From Adiantum capillus-veneris (lineage: Eukaryota; Streptophyta; Polypodiopsida; Polypodiales; Pteridaceae), in the NCBI GenBank assembly GCA_014529385.2, contig CM043959.1, positions 6,106,466 through 6,170,465 of the forward strand: a stretch of 64,000 nucleotides of DNA. The letters are read 5' to 3'. Position 1 is the first letter of the stretch, and each line of letters begins with the position of its first letter. Position numbers and translations under genes: made by a program. This document shows positions 21,451 to 33,300 of this stretch, one piece after another. The notes under the pieces were generated by a model, which had not been told where the DNA came from, made no database searches, and saw only the letters and a program-made list of their open reading frames with translations.

Positions 21451-22405
21451 GGGTTCAATTAGCTTAGGAAGGGTTCTGGCACCTTTCGAGTCTGTTCGGA
21501 GGCCGTGCATGTCCAGACACTCATTTCCTCTGGTTGCACACATCATGATCATCAGATTACAGCCAGTACCCATCATGAGCATTTTACAGTGCACAGAACC
21601 CATTTTCCCTATTTTAGCCATTTTTCACTTATTATTAATAAGTGACTTTGTTGGGAAACTGGGTAGGGCAATTCTGGTAAGTCAATATATAAGAAAGCTA
21701 GCGCTAGTTATCAGCCCTCATCAGATACCACCTCATCAGCCCCAGCGGTTTTGGAATAGCAGATCAGCCCTAGTGTTTGCAATTTCTTGGCGACAAATCC
21801 CCTATTTGCATCAGCGTTTTCAGTATCCAACAGTCAAACTCCGCACCGCAGCCCCCAAACCTCGCAGATCTCACCTTCCCGCAGCAGATCCTCGCCACAC
21901 GGTCAGATCAGCCTGCGTTTGCAGATTCAGCCCGCTATTCGCAAATTTCAGCATCTGCATTTTCTGCGCATCGCTGTTGCGTCGTCATCATCAACATAGA
22001 GTCAGAATTCAGCAGATACAAGATTTGCAGATTTCAGCCCTTAGCGTTTTAGTTTTCAGCCCGTCTCGTCGTCGTCATCATCGTCGTCGACATCATCGGC
22101 AAGTCCATTGCATTTAGACCATTGTACGAGGATTGTGCAATCAATAGCATAGACCTCTCTCGCCATAGAGAGTGGGGCCCTTGGAGGAGGGTTTGACAAC
22201 ATTCTGGTGTGGTATTCTTCTCTCTCTTTATCTCTTAGTCTCAACACCTTCATTCAATGTGTTTTCCACTTTGTTTGTGACCACTTGCACTCTCTCACTA
22301 AAGGAACGGAAGACTCTCCCTTCCGTAAGAAAAAGGAACCCTTGAGCACAATTCGGAGCACTCATCTTGAGCAAAGTTCAACATTCACATCCGGTGCACC
22401 TTACA
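21445..22405 (+). repeat. element F 5' LTR (about 961 bp)
   Basis: TGACAAGGG...CACCTTACA. Contains TCAATATATAAGAAAGC near 21683-21699, a likely TATA box, and GTACGAGGATTGTGCAATCA near 22123-22142. It matches 25106-26187 except for indels in the CAGCCCTAGCGTTTT-rich part. Confidence 0.85.
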
Positions 22406-22419
22406 TTGGTATCAGAGCT
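22406..22419 (+). other. element F primer-binding site
   Basis: TTGGTATCAGAGCT directly after the LTR, complementary to the 3' end of initiator Met tRNA. Confidence 0.85.
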
Positions 22420-22874
22420 TTGACAGTGTTCTGTATCACTCAAGGAAAGAACCACATAATTTTTTTTGCTTGTTATGGTCGCACGTAACCCAAGTCCTCT
22501 TGGGTGTGTCGATTCCTAATTGTGTTTTTGAAGAGTGACAGGAATTCCAAGAAAGAAGGGCTTGTCCAGTCTCCCCTCGTTCCTCTTTTCACTCATTGAG
22601 AGCGGACCGTGCACTTAGCGGCCGGCCAATCAACGTGAGGTGGGAAAAAGCAACCTTGGTGTGAGCGCAAGGCCGCCAAGGGTGCGCCTGCAGGGAAGAG
22701 TAGAGCTCGGGTAAGAGAAGAGCCTTCTCTAACACAGATTGCAAGCTAAAGAAGAACCTCAAGAACCTCAAGAACTCAAGAACCTCACGAACCTCAAGAA
22801 CTCAAGAACTTAAGGAGTCAAGAACTGCAAGAAGCCAAGTTCCTTGTGAACTTAAGAACCCAAGACTTCAGTGT

Positions 22875-24290
22875 ATGGTCATCACCCGAAGCAGAATGGA
22901 TACTTCGCATGGAGGTGATGAAGAAGAATTTTCCCCACCAGGAGGTATTTTCGATCCTCCCCCTTCCCCATCTACGCCAAGGATTGCACCAAATCCTATG
23001 GAGGCTTTGGTCAAGATGATGATGGACATGATGATACAACACGAAGCGCAAAGCGCCGCCTTGGAGCGCGAGCGCGAAGAAAGAAAGGCATAATTGGATC
23101 GTGAATGCAAAGAAAGAACGGCAGCCTTAGAGCGTGAGCGCGAGCAAGTGCGCTTGGTGGCCGAAGAAAGAAAGGCCGAATTGGATCGCGAGCAGGAAGA
23201 AAGACGGTTAGCCCTTGGAGCGTGAGCGCGAGCAAGTGCGCTTGGCGGCCGAAAACAGAAGAGTAGCCTTGGAGTGTGAGCGCGAGCAAGCGTGCTTAGC
23301 GGCCGAAAATAGACGAGCGGCCTTGGAGTTAGAGCGTGAGGCGCAGAGAGACAAACTCATGCAAGAGTTTGTCCTACAGGTACTCACCTCGAAACCCGAA
23401 CCGGTCAAAGATGTTGGTGGTTCATCAAGTGGCGCAAGCCGAGATTCGGTCTTCAACAACCCCGTCACAGAGAAGTTGACATTCAGTAAGTATGATGGTA
23501 AGATGGATGCCAATGCTATTCATTCTGCTTATTTTGTGACAACTAGGAAGACGGGGAATAGCAAAGTTTGGACGGCAGCCATGTATCTTGCGGTGATGCC
23601 ATTAATTGGTATCAAGCTTGACAAGAGGAGCAATTGGCCGCGCATCTAGAGGAATCCGAGGTAGGCATGTCCCTCTCTTTCAATTGGGCCGACTTCCAAG
23701 ACAAGCTCAAGGCGCTGTTTATGCCACCTCAGTACCTAGCGTGATTAAAAGAAGATTGGCGCAATCTTAAGCAAAATGGTACTCCAGTCATGTCTTTTTC
23801 TAACCGTGTTTTGCAGCTTGCTATTACGCAAATCGGGTGCGAAGCGCAAAGAGGCTTTCATTTTCGGGTTAGACGACTATATCAGGTTTGATGTCGAAGT
23901 CTTCGATCCCATGGATCTCAGTAAGGCGATATCGATTGCTCTTGCACAGGAGATGAAGCACAATAAGGAAAGCCTAAGGAGAACAAGTTGTCTCAAAGTA
24001 CCTCTCAGACTACTCAGAACCCTCAGAACGGTAAGAATGGTAACTCTTCTAACCAATCTTCCTCTAGTCTCTCAGAAAAGAACACGAATCTAAGGGTAAA
24101 GCTAACACAATTGCTAAACCTAAGCTCACTCCAGATGAAAAGGAAGCACAAGAAATTTTAGGAGGATACATCACGTCAGAAGAACAAAGCATTTATTCTA
24201 AGGAAGGTCGATGTTATCATTGTCATGTCAAGGGTCACATAAAAAGAACATGTCCTAAGATTGCATTTAACGAATCTAAAGAACCCGCAA
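22875..24290 (+). pseudogene. element F gag with coiled coil and zinc knuckle, broken
   Basis: Starts at ATG 22875 (MVITRSRMDTSHGGDEEEF). A charged heptad-like coiled coil follows (about 23040-23350: LEREREQ, LAAENRR, ALECERE), then capsid blocks FSKYDGKMDANAI near 23487-23525 and WADFQDKLKALFMPP near 23680-23725, and a CCHC knuckle C.HC...H....C (CYHCHVKGHIKRTCPK, about 24210-24260). It is broken by a stop near 23091, a frameshift near 23212 and others at 23650-24170. The coiled coil is encoded by a DNA minisatellite. Gag would form the particle that packages the RNA. Confidence 0.75.
23050..23345 (+). repeat. coding minisatellite in element F gag
   Basis: Several imperfect units of roughly 60 bp built on GAGCGTGAGCGCGAGCAAG and TTGGCGGCCGAA encode the charged coiled coil. 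Unit copies differ by few bases. Confidence 0.75.
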
Positions 24291-24331
24291 AACCCACATC
24301 CTCTGTTAATGCCATAAATGAGAACACTAGT

Positions 24332-25105
24332 GTGACCCAAGTTTCTCATGATCCTTCCATTGATGAGTCTCTCATTAAGTGTTATGATCATGTGAAGGGT
24401 CAGCGTTTTGTCATATTGTTTGATCCAGGCAGTATGCATGATGTGATTAGTGACTCTCTTGTCAAAAGAGCCCGCTTGGAGGTTAGCAAGACATCTCCTT
24501 TCGAGGTGTTGGGCTTCGCTCCCGGTATGGACTCTCTCATTACACAAGAGTGCCTTGATGTGTTGTTCATTGTTCAACAAGGGTCCTTCTGCAGAAAATT
24601 TGTAGTATCTCCTCTTTCAGGATGTGATATGCTTTTAGGCATTCGATGGTTTCGTGAGCATAACCCTCTCATTGATTGGGCAGTCAATAATTTCACTTTC
24701 AATGCCAAAAGTGACTCTCCCATTGTCATTCATGGGGAGGAATTCGTTCATTTTTAATCTCTCATTTCTAATGTGCAAGCGAAGATTGAAAAGAATCAGG
24801 AGGAGGAGACTCTCTCAGTCTTTTCTTCTCCAAAGCACGACACACATGATTTGCATGATAAAGATTTGATTATTCACAAGGATTATGATTTGCATGATAA
24901 AGATGTGATTGTTCCCAAGGATGATGGTTTAGTTGATGCTTTTTCTAGTGAAGCTAACCTCATTGCAGATTCGATCAATCACGCAAAACGGATCTTGGCT
25001 CTCGAGTCAAGGTCCAAAGCACCCTCTCGGGAAGTATTGTGTGTTCGCATCATTAGTAAGCACGCATTGTTCGAGTGTTTCATTCGCGATGGTTTCCTGT
25101 ATTTT
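24332..25105 (+). pseudogene. element F aspartic-protease domain and tail
   Basis: The protease motif is VILFDPGSMHDVI (near 24413-24450), a DPG variant of D-S/T-G like those in other Ty3 proteases of this window. It is followed by CDMLLGIRWFREHNPLIDW (about 24622-24680), the usual second block. An open frame continues after a stop at 24757 as an Asp/His/Lys-rich tail with a repeated HDLHDKD (24848-24930) and runs up to the second LTR. No RT motif exists between here and 25106. Confidence 0.7.
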
Positions 25106-26187
25106 TGGACAAGGGTTTAATTAGCTTAGGAAGTGTTCTGGCACCTTTATGAGTCTGTTCGCAGGTCGTGCATGTCCAAACACTCAGAGTAGTTGCATTT
25201 CTTTAGGTTGCACACAGCATGCTCATCAGATTACAGGTAGTACCCATCAGGAGCATGTTACAGTGCACAGAACCCATTTTCTCTATTTTAGCCATTTTTC
25301 ACTTATTATTAATAAGTGACTTTGTTGGGAAGTTGGGCAGGGCAATTCTGGTAAGTCAATATATAAGAAAGCTAGTGCTAGCACTTTCTGACAGAAGAGG
25401 CAGTAGAGACCCAATGTCTGGCAGGGCACCTTCTCAGCAAGACCCTTGGCGGAACAACCTAGCGTTTTCAGCCATCAAGAACAGCCTAGCGTTTTGAGCA
25501 ACTGCAGATCAGCCCCAGCGTTTTGCAGATTGCAGATCAGCCTGGCGTTAGCAGATTCCCTAGCGGTTTTGCAGCAGATACCACCTCATCAGCCCTAGCG
25601 TTTTTGGAACAGCAGATCAGCCCTAAACAGACTCCGCACCGCAGCCCCCAAACCTCGCAGATCTCACCTTCCCGCAGCAGATCCTCGCCGCACGGTCAGA
25701 TCAGCCTGCGTTTGCAGAGTCAGCCCGCTATTCGCAAATTTCAGCTCTGCGTTTTCAGCGCATCGTCGTCATCGCTGCCGTCACCAACATAGAGTCAGAA
25801 TTCAACAGATACAAGATTTGCAGATTTCAGCCCTTAGCGTTTTCAATTTTCAGCCCGTCGTCATCATCGTCGTCGACATCGTCGGCAAGTCCATTGCATT
25901 TAGACTATTGTACGAGGATTGTGCAATCAATACCATGGATCTCTTGCGCCATAGAGAGTGGGGCCCTTGGAGGAGGGTTTGACAACATTCTGGTGTCGTA
26001 TTCTTCTCTCAATCTCTCAGTCTCAGCACCTTCATTCACAGTGTTTTCCACTTTGTTTGTGACCACTTGCACTCTCTCACTAAAGGAACGGAAGGCTCTC
26101 CCTTCCGTAAGAAAAAGGAACCCTTGAGCACAGTTCGGAGCACTCATCTTGAGCAAAGTTCAACATTCACATCCGTTGCACCTTACA
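25106..26187 (+). repeat. element F 3' LTR (about 1082 bp)
   Basis: TGGACAAGGG...CACCTTACA. About 120 bp longer than the 5' LTR because of extra CAGATCAGCC and CCTAGCGTTTT-type units at about 25380-25630. No clear polypurine tract precedes it. Confidence 0.85.
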
Positions 26188-26479
26188 GCAGGAACTCTTG
26201 ATGCGCGCACTACAGTTCCATTGAATCGGTTGTGATTCAATTATCAGGTTCATTTGGGAGTTGTCACTGCTCCAAAATCATCGTCTCATTCTTAATTCTG
26301 CTCTTTGTCTGGAATTAACAGATTGTTTCATAAAATATTGTTTTATTCAAAATTTAAAATCATCTTCCAAAAAGTCTTATTTCAATAGTTTATAAAGCAA
26401 AATAGTGTTAGTTAATGGATAATCTTCTATCTAAAATCTGTCCTGGAACGAGTATCGTCTCGTCTTGCCGTCCTTTCAA
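26188..26479. other. short segment between element F and element B gag
   Basis: AT-rich sequence, no motif recognised. Part may be B sequence downstream of gag. Confidence 0.4.
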
Positions 26480-27864
26480 TTTGCCAGTCATCTTGATTCT
26501 TGTGCCTTTCTGGGGCACAGTGTAGCTATATGTCCTTGTTCTCCACATTCAAAACACTTTCCTGCTTTGAAATATTCATCTCTTTGGTCTTTTGTCAGTG
26601 AAGGTCGTCTATCTCTTTGTCGATTGTCTCTGCTATGACTTGTTGAAGGTTCATCTGATGGGTAAGTCAAGCTACCCGAATGTATAGCAAATCCCCGCTT
26701 TGCATGTCCCATCAAGTGTTGTATAGACTCGGACTTTCTTTCAAGACGGTAGTCTTGAATTTCTTTGGGAAGTCCACAACAAAACCGCTCAATCTGCTCC
26801 TTAAAACTGATCTTCTTAAAGGATGAAATAGGTAGAAAAGTTTCCCAAAATCTTTCACAGCAAGAATCTAAAGATTCTGTCTTGATCATCCGAACGTGAT
26901 TTCAGTCAATAATTACGTCTCGTTCGTATTCTTGTGTGAGCCATAAAAAAAGAAAGAGTTTCTTAAATTTGAACCACTTTGTCGGCGTTTGTTTCCTTGA
27001 TAACAGAGTGGACCACCATGTCCATGCATTACCTTTCAGAAAGGATGCGGCCCGTCTGATCTTGGAGTGCTCTGTATAGCGGCCTCCAGAAAATGCTATG
27101 TCAAACTATTGGACAAAGGCTAAAGCCTTGGGAGCATCTCGAAACCCTGAAAAGTGCTCAAACATTACTGCCCGTCCTCTCTCTTTGAATTCTTTGGGGT
27201 TTTTGCACTTGTCGTCGAGGAAATCATATTGATTGTCTCTGTAAAAGTGCTTTCTTTTTGTGTAAAACATACGATCTTTCCGTCGTTTCTTCCCCTTTGT
27301 GTCCTCATCACTCGAGTCAAAAGAAGATGAGCTGTCCGAGCTATCAAAAGAAGATGAGGACGAACTGGGAAATCCTTCAAAGTGTACATGCTTCTTCTCC
27401 TTTTTGGCGTTTTCAAAAGTGGATTTTTGAACCAAGTAACCAGGGAAATTAGTTGCCTTGTTACGTTTCCTCAGTTGCTTTTCCGACGGCTTCTTCGTGT
27501 CCAGAAGCTGATTGATTTTGGCTTGGACGGCATCATGGAGTTCTTCTTCAATAAACATTCTTGGAGTAGGAGGCTTCTTGATTGCCGGTTTGATTGGTGT
27601 CTCGATGGCTTTCTGCCACTGAGCATGCACTTCAGCCATCGACTGCTAGGTCAAAACTTTTGCAAATTGGGGATCCTCAGCAAACTGAAGCATCTGCTTT
27701 GTGCACTCGTCAACCTGCTATTGACATTGCATCTCCAAGAGTTCATAGTGTGTGGACCGAGGTGGCCCGTACTTGTTCTCTACTAAGTCGCTTAAATTTT
27801 CCGTATTGCCTCCTCTCGTCTTAGCGGTGGCAGAAGAGGTCGACTGATTCTTTTCGGAATCCAT
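26480..27864 (-). pseudogene. element B gag, broken
   Basis: Starts at the ATG complementary to 27862-27864 (MDSEKNQSTS, a start shared with C gag). Order: N-terminal acidic/Gln-rich part, SSSSSSFDSSDSSSSFDSS-type serine tract (about 27350-27290), KKHVHFEGFP, the capsid block FSGFRDAPKALAFVQ (about 27155-27110), WWSTLL, ERFCCGLPKEIQDY (about 26800-26750), and the CCHC knuckle CFECGEQGHIATLC (26560-26515). At least four in-frame stops. It would bind RNA and build particles. Confidence 0.8.
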
Positions 27865-28066
27865 TTGTAATGTGGGATTTTTTATGGCTTTATGCCCTGC
27901 AATACAGAGCGATGCAGACGGGAGCGCGCTCGATGCGCTATGTACGAAGGGTGGGAGTGCCTAATATGTCCCGGGTCGGGACTCGAAGATTTTTCAATAA
28001 CAGTTTCCAAAAGTGATAGGACTTGTATGCGTTGAGAAAAGCACACGCCTGATGCTCTAATACCAC
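27865..28066 (-). other. element B leader and primer-binding site
   Basis: Untranslated leader between LTR and gag. On the minus strand the LTR end TGTTACA is followed by GTGGTATTAGAGCATCAGG, a one-base variant of the initiator Met-tRNA primer site. The leader resembles that of element D (62690-62892), so B and D belong to one subfamily. Confidence 0.75.
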
Positions 28067-28678
28067 TGTAACAAACTTGGGCACCCTAAGTCTAGAATCT
28101 GTCGCGACACGAGAGAGAATCACTTAAAGTACTTCACAACTTTAAAATCACAATTCAATTTGGTCGACATAGCCCGGCGTAGTTTCGTGCCCAAAGAGAT
28201 TGGCCCCAAAGACTGGTGTCCCTATCGGTATTTCTTTTATATTAATCTTTGAGCAAAGTACAACTCCCGAAGGGTCCTCTGCTCTCAGACTCTGCGTCCA
28301 GATGCCCTGAGAAGTGAGGCCCTTAGGGCTCTTTTATTCTTACCAAGGGTTGCCAAAAGCAGAGCCCCAAAAGCAGTTAAACTCAAAAGCAATTGGTTCT
28401 TAAAGCGATGATCCCAAAAGCAATTTGTTCCAAAACGCAACTGTTCCCAAAATCTGCCAGCAAAAAGCACCAACGTGATTTACGGAAATCCGTACAACTG
28501 TCACGTCCACAGTCAGCACAAAACGCAGAAATCCGTACAGTCTGCCACGTCATCATGTCAATGCGAAATTTGGGTGTCCGTACAGTTCTGCCACGTCATC
28601 ACATCGTACAGCCTACCACGTCACCATGTTGCCAAGCCATATGTTCGTACAATCTTGCCATGTCATCATTTTGTGACA
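28067..28678 (-). repeat. element B 5' LTR (612 bp)
   Basis: TGTAACAAACTTGG to TTTTGTGACA as read on the plus strand. Contains the TATA-like minus-strand TTAATATAAAAGAAATACC (near 28225-28245) and the conserved GGCCCCAAAGACTGG core. Confidence 0.85.
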
Positions 28679-28683
28679 GGAGA

Positions 28684-29775
28684 TGTGCCCTTGTTCCCCG
28701 CAACCAAAACACTTACCCTCTTTGAGATAGTCGGCTCTCTGTTCCGTAGTCCATTGGGGTCGTGCATCCTTTTTTTCCTGGGAGTTATTCTCCTCTCTAT
28801 TGTCGTTTGTCGAGGCATGTTTGGTCCTCTGAGTCAAAACTTCATCAATGGGATAGGTCAAGTTAGCCGAATGTATCGAGATTCCTCGCTTAGCATGTCC
28901 CATCGGTTGTTGTATGGACTCGAACTTTTGCTCAAGGCAGTAATCTCGGATCTCTGTAGGGAGTCTGCAGCAAAACCACTCAATCTGTTCTTTGAAAGTG
29001 ACCTTCTTAAACGAAGAGGTCGGTAGAAAAGAATCCCAAAACCTTTCACAATATGTGTCCAAAGTGTGACCCTTGGTCATCCGAAGATGGTTCCAAGCGG
29101 TTCTCACATCTCGTTCGTACTCCTGGGTCAACCAAGAAGAAATAAAGAGCTGTTTGAACTCCAACCACTTGGTCGGGGCTTCTTTCCTCGGAAGAAGAGT
29201 GGACCACCATGTTGGTGCATTTCCCTTCAAAAACGATGCTGCCCTCGTGATCTTGGAGTGCTCTGAGTAATGTCCTCTAGAGAAGGCTATATCAAATTGC
29301 TGAATGAAAGCCAAAGCCTTTGGAGCATCTCGGAATCTGGAAAAAGATTCAAATTTCATTGACTGTCCACCCCACCCTTAAATTCCTTTGTCTTTTTGTT
29401 CTTGTCTTCGAGGAAATCATAGTGGTTGGCTCTGTAAAAGTGTTTCTTTTTTGCATAAAACATGTGATCGTCGTAGAATGAATCCTTCGTAGAACTGTCA
29501 GAAACTGGTCGGAATCTGATCTTCTTTGCCTTTTCCTTTTTCTTTCCAAAACTTTGTTTCTTGCTTCGCTTCTTGCCCTTTCTGTCCTCCTCGCTCGAGT
29601 TGGAAGAGGAAGAGCTAGAAGAATTTTCGGAAGAAGAGGAAGAAGAACTCGGTAGTCCTTCGAAACGCACACACTTCTTCTGTTTTCGTGCAGTTGCAAA
29701 AGAAGATTGACGGCCCAAGTAACTGGGGTAGTCAGTCCCCTTGGTGCGCTTCTTCAATTGCATCTTCGATGGCTT
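28684..29775 (-). pseudogene. element C gag, central and C-terminal part
   Basis: Continues leftwards from the copia insertion. A Ser-rich tract (EGLPSSSSSSSENSSSSSSS, near 29660-29600), a basic stretch GKKRSKKQSFGKKKEK, KKHFYRANHYDFLEDK, capsid SRFRDAPKALAFIQQFDIAF (about 29345-29285), WWSTLLP, ERFWDSFLPTSSFKKVTFKE, and the CCHC knuckle beginning CFGCGEQGHIS at about 28715, where element B cuts it. There is one frame change near 29356. Relative to B gag, a similar protein with a longer basic segment. Confidence 0.8.
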
Positions 29776-29780
29776 CTTCG

Positions 29781-30007
29781 TGTTACCATATACATGTGGT
29801 AGTGATGTGTGTGAACACACTAGGACCGCCGGGGCATTTTTTCCCTCTTTAGGAGGTTTTTTCCCCCGTGCATTATATATACGCCCATCACTCTAGGGCT
29901 ATCTATCTTTCCATTGCACACTAAGGAATACACTCTCTATTGTGTGCCTTGAGCTTCCTTCGTCTTCTCCAAGCTGTGTGTGTTTCTCTGCAACCCTAAT
30001 TCCAACA
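29781..30007 (+). repeat. copia 5' LTR (227 bp)
   Basis: TGTTACCATA...TCCAACA. Contains GTGCATTATATATACGCC (TATA box near 29872-29882) and ends CAACCCTAATTCCAACA. Confidence 0.95.
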
Positions 30008-30021
30008 ATTGGTATCAGAGC
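30008..30021 (+). other. copia primer-binding site
   Basis: ATTGGTATCAGAGC follows the LTR by one or two bases and is complementary to the initiator Met tRNA 3' end. Confidence 0.9.
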
Positions 30022-30369
30022 AGGTCACGTCCTCCCGGGCTTAGTCGCCAGCTGCTCCAGCACACGCCTGCTCACTTTCTCCGATTTCAGTGAGCTTTGG
30101 CAAGCGTTCGCAGGTCGACAAATATTTTGGGAGAGCTCAACGAGCTTGGTCTGCTCAGAATTTTGATTTGGGCTCATTTCGGCCTCCGTTTCCACCACGG
30201 GCAGTACTGCACAGGCTATTTCGTCATTTTGTGCAGATTTTCTGTCAGTGCCGTTTTCTGCATAACAGGTGCCTTATAGTCTTCTACGGTTTGTGCTATA
30301 TAGCACAAGTTGTTCCCGCTGCATTTCTCCTATTTTCGGGCAGTTTTCACATCAGGTGCAGCATTTACC

Positions 30370-33300
30370 ATGGCTGACAACAACAACACAGATGTGTTCA
30401 AGATGTTTGCTGCTGAGGACAGGTTGGATGGGGACAACTACCCTATGTGGGCTTATATGATGCAACACGTTCTTGTGTCAAAAGGTGTCTGGAACATTGT
30501 GCAGGGCATTGATGTACGTCCTGGTTCTGAAGATGTAGGCGATATTGAGGATGTTGCAGGTCTTGCTGCAAGGATTGCAGCTGTTAGAGTTGTTTTGCCT
30601 ACACCAGAACAAGCTCGTTGGGATGTTAAGGATGCGCAGGCTCATGCATTGATTGCGTTGTCTGTGAAGCGCACCATTATTCCTCACATCCGTTCAGCAA
30701 AATCTGCAAAACAGGCTTGGGATATTCTAGCAGGTCTTTATGCAAGCCGCAATGAGGCTAAAATTGCTTTGCTGCGTAAAGAGCTAGAGTCGAAGATTAT
30801 GCATGAGGAAGATGATATGGACACTTTCCTTGCTAGTGTCAAGGATATCAATGAGCAACTCATTTCTGCAGGTGAAGTCATTTCTGACAGTTCCCTTGTG
30901 CAGACTGTTCTTGATGCCTTACTAGATTCCTACCAGACTTTTGCTAGTACTTGGAGACTGATGACCCAAGGAAATCCTGAAGTTTTCAAGTTTGATGCAT
31001 TATGCACATTGCTGTTGCAAGAGTCACTTTCTAGAAAAAACAGGACTAGGCAGCGTGCAGTTGAACAGGCTTTTATTGCTTCTCAAAGAAAGGGTGGTAA
31101 CAGTAATGCAGCCACTTCTTATGGTTCTGCTGCGAGTGGCAAAAATTCTGTTCCTAATGCTTCTGCTGGCAGCACTTCGTCTGGAAATTCTGGTGATAAG
31201 GGCAAAAAGAAGATGCGTTGCCATTATTGTAAAGCCAATGATCACTTGATCAAGTCGTGTCCTAAGTTGAAGGCCAAAGAGGCTAAGAAGAAAGAGGGTG
31301 GTTCCACTGCAAATGCTGGTTCCACTACAAATGCAGCCATTGTTGAGTCTTCTGTGAAAGGAGATTTTGATGCTGATGTTGATGCAGAATGGGCTTTTAG
31401 CGCAGAGTGCACTTACAATCCTGCTGTCCATGATGCATGCTTGTCAGTTGCTGCAGATTCACATGTGTGGTATTTCGACAGTGGTGCTACAAAGCACATT
31501 ACCTCACATCGTGAATTGTTTACCTCTCTCGAGTCTGTCCCTCATGGGAATTCAGTCACTTGTGCCAACAACGCCTCTTATCCAGTTCAGGGAGTTGGAA
31601 AGATTGTGCTCACTGCTGCTAATGGCAGTTCCTTCACACTTGTTGATGCACTTTATGTACCTGGGATCAAGAAGAATCTATTGTCTGTATCCGCACTTGC
31701 TAGACTTGGACTTGTAGTCAAATTTGTGGATGACAGATGTACAGTTCATGATCTCAGTTTTGGTGATGAAATTGTTGCATCTGGGCTTTTGTGCCGTGGG
31801 CTGTATAAGCTCACTTTGTATGACAAGTGTGGACAAAATTTTGCAAATGCTGTTGCAGATTCAAGGGCTATTTCAGATGCAAAACTTTGGCATGCACGTT
31901 TTGGTCATCTGAATTTTGCCAGTTTGCTGCGTTTGCAGAAATCTGATATGGTTGCTTCTTTGCCGCCTCTTGAAGCACCTATCAAACATGTTTGTGAAGG
32001 CTGTATTCTGGGTAAAATGCAGCGTTCTAAGTTTCCAAAGGATGGTTCAGTTAGGGCCACATGCAGGTTGCAGCTTGTGCATAGTGATGTTTGTGGGCCC
32101 ATGCAAACTCCGTCCTTGGGCAATTACCTGTACTTCGTGACTTTCATTGATGATTACTCCAGGCATGCATGGGTATTTCCGCTTAAAGCAAAGTCCGAAG
32201 TTTTTATGTGCTTCAAACAATTTTTGGCTATGGCTGAAAATGTCTCAAAATGTACTATGGGCACCCTCCGTTCCGATCGAGGGGGGGAGTATATGTCTCA
32301 TGAATTTAATGCATTTCTGGCTAGTCGTGGGATAAAACACCAATGTACAGTGCCTTATACACCTCAGCAAAATGGTGTTGCTGAGAGGAAAAACAGGTCA
32401 CTAACAGAAATGGCACGATGTATGGTCAAAAGTCAAGCTTTGCCGCATTCTTTTTGGCTTGAGGCCATCATGTGTGCCACTTATGTACTTAACAGGTGTC
32501 CTACGAAAGCTTTGCAGTCTATTACTCCATATGAAGCATGGCATGATAGAAAACCTTCTATTGAGCACATGCGTGTTTTTGGCTGTTTGGCATATGCTTT
32601 GGTGCCACAAGTGCAGCGCAGAAAATTGGATGATAAGGCTGTCAAATGTATTTTTGTTGGTTATAGTGCTGAAAGCAAAGGTTACAGGTTGTATCATCCG
32701 CAAACAAAACGTATTTTGGTTTCACGGGATGTAGTGTTTGTGGAAGATTCTGTTCAACCCTTGCTGTCATGTACTAGAGACAGTAATGTAAGCTCACAGG
32801 ACATTTATGACACTTTGTTGCCTCTTTTCAGTGGTGGAAATACGAATGTAAGTTCCAATGAGGCAAATGTACAGCCTATGGGGGTTTCTGAAAATGTTTT
32901 AGAACAGCCTATTACTGATGCAGATGTACATGATGTACTTGATGAGGAAAGGGCTGAAAATGAGCAGGCTAGAGGTATGCCAAAATGGCTGGTGCACACT
33001 TTGCGTGACAGTAAATTGGATGCACCTTTATCTAGTCGTACTCGTTCAGGCTCTCGCCATGCATCTTATGCATCAGATTGTTATGCTTTGGCTGTGTCTA
33101 GTTTACATGATGTTGAGGAGCCTCTGTCTTTTGATGAAGCACAGAATTCAGAAAATTGGATTGCTGCCATGAAATCAGAATATGATGCACTTATAGAGAA
33201 TGACACATGGAATTTATGTGATTTGCCTCCTGGCAAAAAGGCCATTGGTACGAAGTGGGTTTACAAGTTAAAACGCAAGCCGGATGGTGAGATCGATCGC

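Larger units (their letters stand above)
21445..26187 (+). mobile_element. element F: gag-protease-only LTR element
   Basis: Plus-strand LTR element of about 4.7 kb: LTR, primer-binding site, gag, CCHC knuckle, protease and a short tail, then the second LTR. There is no RT, RNase H or integrase, so it could only have moved with enzymes supplied in trans. The flanks CTTCA (left) and GCAGG (right) do not match, so the insertion is not cleanly bounded. It lies inside element B, where B's pol should be. Confidence 0.75.
20306..28678 (-). mobile_element. element B: Ty3 element inserted in element C gag
   Basis: Bounded by two LTRs, 20306-20921 and 28067-28678, both reading TGTAACA...TTTGTGACA on the plus strand, so the element is on the minus strand. 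Flanking 5-bp duplication: AGAGA (20301-20305) and GGAGA (28679-28683), one mismatch. C gag is continuous when it is removed. The polypurine tract is next to 20921, and the Met-tRNA primer site lies beside 28067. Only gag (27864-26480) is left inside. Pol is missing and the middle is occupied by element F. Confidence 0.85.
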
